Positions 54,073-64,000 of a stretch of DNA of 64,000 nucleotides are shown here, in pieces. The stretch covers positions 1,933,188 through 1,997,187 of the forward strand of contig CM034101.1 of assembly GCA_019914945.1 (NCBI GenBank). The letters run 5' to 3'. The number at the start of each line of letters is the position of its first letter. Position 1 is the first letter of the stretch. A program made the translations under genes and the position numbers. Source of the stretch: Typha latifolia. Its lineage: Eukaryota; Streptophyta; Magnoliopsida; Poales; Typhaceae. The notes under the pieces were generated by a model. The model had not been told where the DNA came from, ran no database searches, and saw nothing but the letters and a program-made list of their open reading frames with translations.

Positions 54073-57000
54073 TCAAGGACTAGGCACAATAAGTTGGTGA
54101 TAGTTAGTGTAATCAATTCCATTCAACCTCACACAACAGAGTATCTGCTCTGGCAATTCTTCAGGCTTGTTTCCCTGTAAAGCAAAAGGAATTAATTCCC
54201 AGACTTCCATTCTAAACAAAGAATAAATTAGTCCTTCATACATTGAGAATACCTGGATTGTTAGGCCAAAATCTAAGACGCAGAGCTTCAAGCGGTCTAA
54301 AAATGTTTCAAAACCTTTCCTTGAGATGTAACTAAATCGATGCATATCCAAATCAATCTCAAAATAATTATCCCCCTGTTGATGAAGCAGAGATAGCAGC
54401 AAAGTGAAAAAAGAAAAAGAAATGTATTGAGCAATCATAACAAAGCAACAACATAAAGAAGGGGAGTAACAGAGTGCCAAGTGATAAAAGATTGGCATTG
54501 AGCAGCAAAAGAAATGAATTCATACGTGAGTATTAACTTGTAATATAAAGTGAGCAGCAATTGTAATTATCAGAGAACAAGAAATTTTGTAGATAGAAGT
54601 AATCCAGTAACTTTAGGCAAAACTAAATTCTCATCATTGAGGAAGGAGAAAAGTTAAGTGAAAGCCATCTACAGTAACATGAGATGAGAAGTAATTCATA
54701 ACAATATGGGGCTAATAACAACCAAATATCTGAGACTGAAATTAGTAAATACCAAGTAAAAGTCATGCTGGGGACGAGTGAGCACAGGTTTCTCATTGTA
54801 TGCATGCATAATCTTCCTCTCTGCTGCACTTAAAGGAAGATCCTCCATATTTGCTACTCGGCCAAGTATTTTTAGTCGTTCCCGATGAGGAATAATCATG
54901 TCCACTGGAAAGGCTTTTACCTTTTCTACCTCATCATCAATTAATCTCTAATTCAAAGAACAGATCAGGCAGCATTAAAAAACACATAGGAGGTTCTCAA
55001 GGCTTGAAAAACTATAATCAAAGAGATACAGGGTATCAACAAAATTAATGAATGTGTTAATAAAATCCAATTACAACTAAAGATGAATAAATTCAGATAA
55101 CTAATGAAATGTGACAAGCAATTGCAAGCATAAATGAAATGACCAAATAGAAAAGGAAACAAACACATATGACAAAAAGGCAATGCACTTCACTTACATT
55201 TGACTTGTATATTTCTCTGTACAATCACCATTTGCAACACATACTCAAACGCATTGTGGCTGACATGGCTTAGAGTACGATTGAAATATGTATGGTTTTT
55301 GAAAAAGAAAGACCTTTGACAAACTTTGCAGACTTGACAAATGCTAAGGAAATGCAAATTCATATTCCTTCATATGATGCACGAAAAGCAATAAACTTGA
55401 TTATGAGATACCCTAATTGTCAAACTGCAGTCGTAGACCGATGGCAAATAATAAGTATATATGCTCCATATCTGGTTCATTAACTATCTGCTGCATTACA
55501 TGGATTAGTTTTGCTGCACTGATGCACCCAAGTTACCAATGCGCTGAGTTGCACACTCGCCAATAACCCAAGGAAAATTGTTGTGTTTTATTGGTGTTGG
55601 CACCGGTTGCCTCAGTACATCATTAAATGCAGACAATCAAACAGACACTATTTGTACAGAACTGAAAAGGTTCCTCATGTACAAAGTTAATGACTAGAGC
55701 TACTGCTATGATTTTAAAAGACAAGGAATAGGATATATCCGAACAAAGGAAATAATTACTACAACCTCATTATTAATTAGTTTTTACTGGCAAAATGGCT
55801 TGAAGCAGATATTGGATCAGAGAAATTCCAACCCTCTGAAACTTGTGAAGTCGGCCCCCATTAATCAACTAATGAAAAGAATCAAGCTCACAAAGTTCAT
55901 GAGTCCTTGTCATCAACGTTACCATATTTAACCCTCTGTCAGATCTTATAGAAGTGAATAATAAATAAGTATATCGAGCTTTTCTAAGTAATGCCTTAAT
56001 TCAAGGTTCATATTTCTCTTTGAAGACAGAAGTTTAATGCAGGACTCTTATTTTCTAAGTGGCCTTCCAAAATGAGTAAGAATTTTTATTGAAGTCATGA
56101 TACTTGGAAAGGGTTCAGAATCGTCTGAGTGATTAACCTCATTCTCGAAAGAAAACAATAAACCATCAAATTTCTACTCATGTTAAAAGTAAAGCCAAGA
56201 GTGTTTAGGTATTGCAAATTTTTGTTTCATTAAACACTGCTATGGGTATTGGGTTTTGTAAAACTAATCATAAAAGAAGACATGAGGCAAAATTCAGAGC
56301 AGAAAGTCTTACTTTGAGATTATCTAGGAAGTGAGATGGAAGCTCTTTTGAGTACCTCTCGGAGAGCTTAAAGTATAAGACAAAACTTACTCCTTCCCCA
56401 TCCACTTCATTCTGAAACATTGAAGCAGGATATAATGGAACCTGAGAAAACAAGAGAACTTATATGTCAAAGGAATGCTTTAACTGCTAAATTTTCGAAG
56501 TTACACCTTATAGTTTAAAATGTTTGTTTAACGGTTTTCGGGAAGCTACTGACACAACACGAACCATTCAATGCAGCCTGTGTGAAGCTGATATGTCAGC
56601 TCTTGAGCAAGATAGCACAGCAGATTATATCCTCGGGTCCAGCAAAAGTAATGTGAATGCAAAGAAACAAATATCTGAGTTCATTGACGACTCAGTTTGA
56701 CTTCTTGTATAATTATAGCAACACAAATAATTTCTTTATCTAAATTGTGTCACTATGTTCTAAGAGTACTGTCGTTCTCAACTACAGCTATTTGATGAAT
56801 TTCTAGTGGTTCAAAAGATTCTATTAGTATTAGGTGAGTAAACTTGGCCCCATGAAGATATGACAGCATCTGAGACTAAGTCTATCGCTGGTTAACTTAG
56901 ATATGTAACACGTATTGCCTTTAAAATTAGGGGTAGTCTAAAGCATGTTGCAGTGTCCAAAACAATATAGTTAGGATCTTTTACAAAACTGAATGTCTAT

Positions 57001-59490
57001 TTCATGACAAATAAGAATTTCATAATTATCAGCACGGTGCATCTAAGAGCCCTTCTGTTTGTCAAAATGTGGAGGAAGAATAGACCCAATTTAGGAAACT
57101 TAAGAACAATTTCAAATATTTGTAACAAGTAGTAATGCTGAGATAGAAACTATATATTGGTCTGGCATGTATACCTGAACATTAACTATAAGAAGATGTG
57201 GAAACTTGCTAGATGCATCTGAAATTGGAAGTTCCACATATCGACTAATGTGATTAATCTTCTGCTGACACAAGTATACATCGACACCAAAAGGGTTGTA
57301 TGCGGCATAATTTGGAGCAAACTCTTTCTTCTTATCCCTAGCATACATAAAATTTAAAATGTTACTGAGTGGTGAATAATTAAATAGAGTTTGCATATTT
57401 GGGATGAATTCAAGACTAGAATTTGTTGGTCACCTGAAATAATTTGCTCCTCGAACTCGGAAGGTACTAGGCTCAACATGTGACCAGCTATCAAGAATTT
57501 TCTTCTCCACTAAGCAGAATGGCACTTGGAGACCTGCTAGTGGCCTTTCAAGGAAAGCTTTTGTTGAAACTATATGGAAGCAAGAAAACAAGTCAGCATA
57601 TTCAAGCTTCTAAAAAACTTGATAGCATTTTCTTCTCCTTACTACATGAAGAGATTGCTGCAAACTTACGGACCATAACTGCATAACATATGAATATTGA
57701 ATTTCAATCAATCACTTAGAATGGGCAGCCATCATGAGTTCATGTGTGATAAATGAAACACTAAATAAAGATATGTGATTATTGATGGTTGCCTTTCAGA
57801 TATCATTTCCAGAAAATGCAGTTTTTTAATGAACTATTGTCCTTCTTGTCCTGATCACCTCCATATTCTTCTTATGTGTGTTGAATGGACACAAGTTAAC
57901 AATTAGGATGGTGACAATTTTGGTAGTTTCAAGTGATCAGCAAATAAAATAACCAAAACAAACAATGGAAGAGATCATATACTGAGCATATAATGGTCAG
58001 TGTCCAAATGGGCAGGAGCAGTTGGACTTTCCCTTGGAGAAACAGCAACATGGAAATAAAAGAACAGAATTTGGAACACTTACATAGTCCTGCGGCTTCC
58101 CCAGCCTTTCTCTTGAATGGGAGCTTCAAAGAAGGCATCTTCACAGAATTAGTTGGGCTAGAGCTAAAGGGTCTTTTCTTTTCGGTTATGGAAGCTGCAG
58201 AAGCCAGGCAGGGCAAGCAGTTATGAGGCAAAATACCACAATCATCCAGTATCCCACCTTCTGTGACACCAGCACCTTCATCTGCAGGACAGCTAGAGAT
58301 GCCATCATGGCTAACAACAGACTTCACTCCATTCTCCAAATTTACTTTAGTTTGCTCCCCTGATCTATGCCTCTTCTGGATTTGGTCGATGGAATAGATT
58401 GAGGTGCTTTCACTTTTGATATCTTTTGACGTTGAAATACTCAACACAGCTTCAAGCTCAAACCCATTTAATGAAAAAGTATCTGCAGAATTCCACAGCA
58501 TTTGTAAAGCTTCAAGGACAAGAGTTGCTACATATCTCAAGAAGTGTTATCTGCGGCATACCATCCTGCACACTATGGAAATCATCCTCACAATCTGACT
58601 CTGTTATAGCTAGTGTGTCGAACCATGCCTCTTCGATGTTCCCCAAAGCAACTGTGAGATGTTTCCAAGTAAGATCATACTAAAAAGAAAGTTTTTAACC
58701 AGGGAATAAACTCATTTGGATATTGGAATTAATACAGAGCCCAAAGCAATAATTTGTAATGCAGAAACTTATTGACTAATAGTTGCCTAATTGGTGACCT
58801 CGACAAGAGCAACCCTCACTGCCCTTAGTATTCGATCAAGGAGTACCCATAATTAAGATGATCAGGTTGATCTCTTATCAAATTGAACCGCTACAGACTA
58901 GTTGAATATCTCAACTTAAGTTCCAACTTCTAAATTTAGAAAAGAATCCAATTGTGGGTTTTAGAACTTTCCAGTAAATCCTCAAAATGGTCAATGCTCC
59001 ACTGTGCAAAGGAAAAGTACCCGCAATTAGGATAACCTACATTTGAAAGGGTAGAGTCCAATTCAGTCCAACATCTTATGTTGACTCCAGCTTCTAAATT
59101 CAGAAACGAATTCATTCCAAGATACAAATTTGACTCCGATTTCTGAACTTACTCAATAATTCAACGAGGAATGCGGAGCCAAAACAAAGGCTCAAGCTCG
59201 ACATCAATGCCCTACTCAAATCCCCTTTATTTCCATAAAAAGTAAAAGAAACAAATTAAATTAAAGGAAGAAGGGTAATAAGTAATAACGTAAAAGAAGA
59301 TAGAACCTTGGAAGGCAGGATTACTACTACACAACTTCTTGTCGACGCCTTCCTCCGGCCTCTCGACCTCATTGATCGTCTCCATCGACTTCCACTTCCT
59401 CATCGCCCTCCGCCGCTGCCGCTTCCCGCCGCCGTGGGGCTTCCTCCGCACTCCGACGCACCCCTCCTGTCTCGAAACGCAACCACCCAT
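54073..59490 (-). CDS. EDR2-like protein with DUF1336 (EDR2_C) domain
   Basis: This is a plant-specific protein with the C-terminal domain of ENHANCED DISEASE RESISTANCE 2 but without EDR2's PH and START domains. Its role is not firmly known. Nine exons in transcript order: 59307-59490, 58562-58651, 58084-58482, 57434-57569, 57175-57337, 56313-56441, 54753-54947, 54253-54375 and 54073-54174, giving 506 residues in phase. [13 protein letters not shown] at the start carries a myristoylation glycine and a nearby cysteine, so membrane anchoring is likely. EEAWFD(x)[17 protein letters not shown] is a conserved N-terminal block. The DUF1336 domain (about 230-500) contains [38 protein letters not shown] and the end [12 protein letters not shown]. 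Exon 2's acceptor was chosen by phase; a 9-base microexon between exons 3 and 4 is possible. Confidence 0.88.
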
Positions 59491-60230
59491 CTCTCTCTCT
59501 CTCCCTCTCCCTCTCTAGAAGAAGAAATCAAATAAAGGTCAAGAGAGGGACAGAGTGGAGAGACGACGACGAGGACTTCGTCGTCGCCTCCGCCTCGGGA
59601 TCCCGAGAATCGCGGAGCGGGGCGAGGAATCGGCGGCTCGGGGACGGAGGTCGGCCAGGGGGTTTTGGAGGAGCTTGATCGTGGCGACACGTGTCTCCGG
59701 TACGCAGCTCGCGATCGCACGGTGCTGCGTTTTTGTACGGTAGCTCGGTCGTCAGTGCGCTCCCACGAGTGGGTGGGTTCGCGTATCTATATTTGAGTCT
59801 GACCCAGTTGTGGTCCATACCTGATCCCCTGCCCCTCTCTTTGCACCAAATTGCTGCATTAAAAGACATGGCAACTCCTAATTGGCTACCAGCTGCCAAG
59901 TACCACAGGATGCAGCAATTTCTTGCGTTGTTAAATTTTTCTTCTCCTCTTTTGTAATATTTGTGCATTAATTTCATATGCAGCCCATATGTAGCGACCA
60001 TTAAAATATTCAGTGGTTAAATATATTTTACCATAGCATACTTACACTCAAAATTATTTTATTTTCATATATTTTAACAAATTCAAGTCAATTTGTGTGC
60101 ATATATAAGTATGATCATTTTTTTTTCTATCAAACTTAACTAACTGTTGATAAAATAATCAAAATACTCCATCATATTTGGTAGGCAAAATAACAGGGTT
60201 GTTAAGATAGCGTTGCTAAACGATTAAAAT

Positions 60231-60649
60231 TGGGGTGGCAATCGAGTCGGATTAGTCAGATTTGGGTCAAGTGTGATAATACAAATACAAACACGACATA
60301 TTTATTAAATGGGTTAGTTTACATGAGTCAAGAATGAATCATCAGGTGGCACAAAATATTTTAAATTTTTTATAAGTTATTCAGATTGTAAACGAAATTA
60401 TTCGAGTTATAAATAAGTTTATTCTTGTTATAAATATTAATCAGGTCATAAACAAATTAATCATGTTATAAATATGTTGGTAGTTCGAGTCATAGACAAG
60501 TTAACGGGGCTAAGGTAATAAATGTAAATACGATCCGTTTAATAATTAAGTTGAATGAATTGATCCATTTATAACTTGAATTCAATTAAATTGAACTCAA
60601 ATCCGTTTAAAAGTTAGGTTATCGGGTCGGGTCAACTTTTGCTGCCCTG
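60231..60649. mobile_element. hAT-like MITE
   Basis: The 419-bp segment starts TGGGGTGGCAATC and ends TTTTGCTGCCCTG, forming an imperfect terminal inverted repeat of about 11 bases. It is flanked by the identical 8-bp direct repeat ATTAAAAT (60223-60230 and 60650-60657), the size expected for a hAT target duplication. The body is AT-rich with GGGTCGGGTCAA-type words common in plant MITEs and no transposase. An extra shared G (GATTAAAAT) is ambiguous. Confidence 0.75.
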
Positions 60650-61141
60650 ATTAAAATAGTCATAGAGCTCAAGTAAATTTGAGAGAAAAACTAACGATCC
60701 CATTCTAGTCCTAAGTAACATAAAATAGTTTTAGACTTTTTAAATTATAGAAGAATAAAGTGAATTTTTGCATAAGTATATGGTATTAATATATTTTGAA
60801 TCCAGTTTCATTTTACATGAGTATATTATCATTAAAAAACTAATCTAAAGTTGACTTTTAATGATTCTAGAATGTACAAAGAAAGATCAAGATTACAAGT
60901 AGAGTAGGTGGGAAAAAAATTACATTTATTTACAGGCTCTGCCCGGCTCACAAGTTCGTTTAATTATTAATATACAGCAGTTAAATATTAAAATATATAA
61001 AACAAATATTTTATGTGAAGCCTCATATTAGCAATCAATTTTAGGTAGGCCGCCACTGTGGTTGAGTTAGGTTGGCCAGCTAACGTGGGACTAAATATCA
61101 TTGGACCAAAGGCGTACTGGTCTATGTCAGTGTACTTTTTA

Positions 61142-61259
61142 AGGGTCTGAAAACAAAGCAATAATTTATTTAGACATGTGATAATAATTTTCGTAATTTA
61201 AGAGTCTGAAAGCAAAGCAATAATTTATTTAGACATGTGATAATAATTTTCGTAATTAA
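61142..61259. repeat. 59-bp tandem duplication
   Basis: GTCTGAAAACAAAGCAATAA at 61145 recurs as GTCTGAAAGCAAAGCAATAA at 61204. The two 59-base copies differ at only a few positions. It lies in spacer DNA and has no gene attached. Confidence 0.85.
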
Positions 61260-63252
61260 AAAGGTCATAAGATCGACTCTAACTCTAAATAATTATTATA
61301 AAAATAAATTATTTAATTATTTAGTGCTTTGACGATTTGGCTCAACAGCTCGACAGCTGCTCGGCTTAAAGCTTAAATTAGACAGTTTACCATATTAGCT
61401 AAAATTTGATAGAGTATAAGTGGCTGTATTTAAAAAGAGTTAGAACTTCAGTGCTCATAAATAATAATAAAAAAAACGTGTGATATTAATTTAAAATTTA
61501 AAATGATGAGACTACGACGACTCAAGACCATCATCATCAATCTTGAGCTAACGCCAATAATTTAAATGAAGTGGTTGCTAACTATCAAGCAATTTATTAT
61601 AAAACTACTATTGCTTAGAGAATATCTATATGCTTATAGAATGAGATCTCTCTAATTGTTTCTTAGTAACATCTCACAATTTGTTAGTCGGTCTACTTTG
61701 GCAGCATTTGGATTGCCCAGCAAATTAGTTAATAAATCAGTAAAAGGTTAAATAATTATAGGGAAAAGAATATTAAAATAGTCGATTTGGGTGGGAGCTT
61801 AAAGAAGATTTCTCTAAAGAAGTACGGCAACTGCTGAAGATTTCTGCAAAAGTCGCTGTTGCAGACGGAGACGTTGCAGAGTTAAATGATTGTAACCGAG
61901 ACTAGACTAAGCTCTCACCTACGAGTTCTTCACTATTTTTAAATTCTGCCAAACTTTTATTTTATTTTTAATTTCAGGTCTAATTTGCTTTAAATTTTAA
62001 ATATGAGACTAAATTAATTATAAAATTGCCGATAGAATTTGGGTCAGTGACGTATGAAAATTAATAAGTTTTGATCCATCAACTTGCAAATATTAAGTAC
62101 CGAAATGTAGAAATTTTTTTTTAATAAGGCCTAGCAAATTTTTATAGTTGTTTTAAAATGAAAGGCAACTCATATTTAAAAGTAGTCATCCCAACTAATA
62201 ATTTTAGTAATAAAATATAATTAACTCTTTATTTAAATTTTGAAGTATACTGAAGAGTGGAAAAAAATATTGTAAGAGTGGTTTAGTGAAAGACTCCTCT
62301 CCGACATAATGTACCTTTTTAGAACTCTCCTTCTTTACGCATCACTATCAGCTAATCTTAAGTTTTAAACATAACCTTAGTGGTGAGACAAGTAGACAAC
62401 GATATATATATATATATACACATAAAATGTATGTAGCTTTTGCCTCACTATTAAGATATTTATTTTCCTACAGTAAGGTCTATAAAGAAGAAGAAGTGGG
62501 AAAAATGAAAAGGAGAGCATTGCATGAATATAATCAACAAGAGGAGAGATCATTTTCTTCATGCATCTCTATTTTCTAAATTCCCAAATATTTTCATCAA
62601 ACTGGGCCTAAATTAGGCCCAATCACTTATCATTATAACTGGGTCGCACTATCATAACCAGTAGATGTTTAGTCCATATTTGTGCTATTTTGATTCTGAA
62701 TTATAATTTATTTTGCAAACGTTTTCTAAACTAACCTTATAATACAAAAATTTACAAAAAATCCCTTGAGAAAAGAACATACTTAGAACAACTTTAGCTT
62801 TTTTTGTTAGTACCTTAATTAAGGGTATTTAGAAGTTAAGAAAAGAGTAGGCATTTTTAAATTAATTTTAATTATCCGTAAGAAAAAAAAAACAATCCTT
62901 TTCTAATACGATTTATTAGGGACTATTTAGTTTAAACTAACCCGGGCCTGGTGTCATCTGAAGTTGGATTATAGAAACTTCGAAGAGATGATGTTAATAA
63001 CAAAATAACTAAAACAACGGGGTGTTATTTGTATATTTTCCAAGAGAAGGAAAAAAGAAGTTGGACCCGAACCGCTTCTTTCTATCGGGTTCAAATATCC
63101 GCCAACCTATTCGGATCCCAACATCAAAGATGGAGTCCCGAGCGGCAAGAAGGATCCGAAGGGCAAGGGAGAGAGAGAAGAGAAAGAAAGAAGGAGAAGA
63201 AGCGCGAGAACGAGAGAGGAGAAACGAGAGAGGCGGCGACGATCGAGAGAAG

Positions 63253-63630
63253 ATGGTGGCGATCTCTCTCTACCGCGGAAACATGCACCGAGTTCCCGAC
63301 ATCCCTCGCCAGTGGAAGATTCCGACGCCCACCATTTCTCTATCTCAATTCAAGCGCCTCCTCCAGAGGAGAAACCAAACCCTATCTCGCCTCGAAGCCG
63401 AAAACCCTAGAGGACAAGTCGACGAGAAGAAGGAGGAGGGCAGGGCCAACGACGAGGAGGACGAAGGTGGACCTAGCTCTGCAAAGATCAAGAGCGAGAT
63501 CAATGTCGACGCGAAGGCGTCGGAGTTGGGGGAGAAGAGCGGGGAAGAGTTGAAGGTGGAGAAGCCGGTGAAAGAAGAACGCGATGATTTGGAGGTCGGC
63601 CGAGGTGGCGCTGGGGTTGTGAAATTGGAG
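63253..63630 (+). CDS. Unrecognised acidic/basic protein, first coding exon (partial)
   Basis: The reading frame begins MVAISLYRGNMHRVPDIPRQ and ends at a donor (TTGGAG|GTGAGG) at 63630, giving 126 residues in phase 0. The rest lies beyond the window. Residues 1-45 look structured (WKIPTPTISLSQFKRLLQRR) and may be the conserved part. The remainder is Glu/Lys-rich and low-complexity, with four psi-K-x-E sites (K80, K101, K107, K124). An in-frame ATG at 63130 would add 41 Arg/Glu-rich residues; I prefer 63253 because the upstream stretch is a purine-rich leader. The family is not recognised, and a nuclear role is only suggested by the low-complexity tail. Confidence 0.7.
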
Positions 63631-64000
63631 GTGAGGAAATTTTGCCATGATTATTTATTTGATGGTTTTGATTAATCTAGAAATGGGACACCTTAGATGA
63701 TCTTTTATGAGATGTGAAGGTGAAATAGAGAATATTATTAGCAAACTCATCGAACATTTGTTGTTTCTTTGATCCCGTTAGGATAGATAGATTGGTAACT
63801 TGTCGCTATGAGCACAATGACCTAATTCCTTGTCGAGGATATCTACTCCCGTAATAGGAGGAAATTTTATGTAGGATTTGGCTACTTCGCAGGCTAAATT
63901 GATGTATCTTATGGCTTTTATCCAGGAAAAAAAAACATATGCACATGTCAGGTGTGGTAAGTTTGGTGTGAACACTATCTTGAAGCAGATCGAGAATTTT
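63631..64000. other. First intron of the right-end gene
   Basis: It follows the donor at 63631 and is AT-rich to the edge of the window. No acceptor with a convincing continuing frame was seen, and no other feature is present. Confidence 0.5.

Larger units (their letters stand above)
59491..63252. other. Spacer with MITE and leader of the last gene
   Basis: Upstream of the EDR2-like gene is a GA-rich leader (complement of 59491-59518) and a GC-rich promoter to about 59850. From 60000 to 63000 the DNA is AT-rich and holds a hAT-like MITE (60231-60649), a 59-bp tandem duplication (61142-61259) and a short (AT)n run near 62400. Before 63253 the sequence is a long purine-rich tract. No intact gene is seen. 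Confidence 0.5.

Noticed and set aside
58652..58690. Upstream acceptor TTTTTAG for EDR2-like exon 2
   Set aside because: It leads to a stop codon at once in the phase left by exon 1; the CTCACAG acceptor at 58652-58654 restores the frame and joins the conserved block.

Overview
The window is nuclear DNA of a flowering plant. Intron-rich genes with GT-AG introns sit in AT-rich spacers, next to microsatellites, MITE-like elements and plant-specific families (COP10, EDR2-like, DUF538, SBT1-type subtilase, UGT91-type glycosyltransferase). The very GC-rich coding sequence of the subtilase and the UGT remnant, beside AT-rich spacers, resembles a monocot, perhaps a non-grass one. That is an inference and no species is named.

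Layout, left to right. COP10 ubiquitin-E2 variant (+, 157-2622). PAP2-type sphingoid/lipid phosphate phosphatase like Arabidopsis LPPD (+, 4915-7565). PP2A catalytic subunit with 11 coding exons (-, 9470-17398). Mitochondrial succinyl-CoA ligase alpha subunit (+, 20010-28641). DDX3/Ded1-type DEAD-box RNA helicase of the RH37/RH11 group (+, 29951-36661). MFSD12-like membrane transporter (+, 39159-45355). Secreted subtilisin-like protease with a poly-threonine tract (+, 46529-49348). UGT91-like pseudogene (+, 49670-50424). Secreted DUF538 protein (-, 51969-52526). N-myristoylated EDR2-like DUF1336 protein (-, 54073-59490). First coding exon of an unrecognised acidic protein that runs off the window (+, 63253-63630).

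The gene models were assembled by hand: exons were joined by translated similarity to remembered families, and donor/acceptor sites and codon phase were then checked at each junction. All models except those flagged close in frame. The genes are independent eukaryotic units of mostly housekeeping function (light signalling/ubiquitin, sphingolipid turnover, dephosphorylation, TCA cycle, translation initiation). They do not form an operon or a pathway cluster.

The non-genic part holds mobile-element debris. A hAT-like MITE has an 8-bp target duplication. A Harbinger-like element has a TAA duplication and lies in the PP2A/SCS-alpha divergent spacer. Two fold-back repeats lie inside introns, and there are several short tandem duplications. 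I did not find a previously undescribed biological system. The most useful second looks are the non-catalytic E2 variant, the splice ambiguities (MFSD12-like leader, EDR2-like 9-nt microexon, DUF538 3' end), the poly-Thr subtilase and the decayed UGT beside it.
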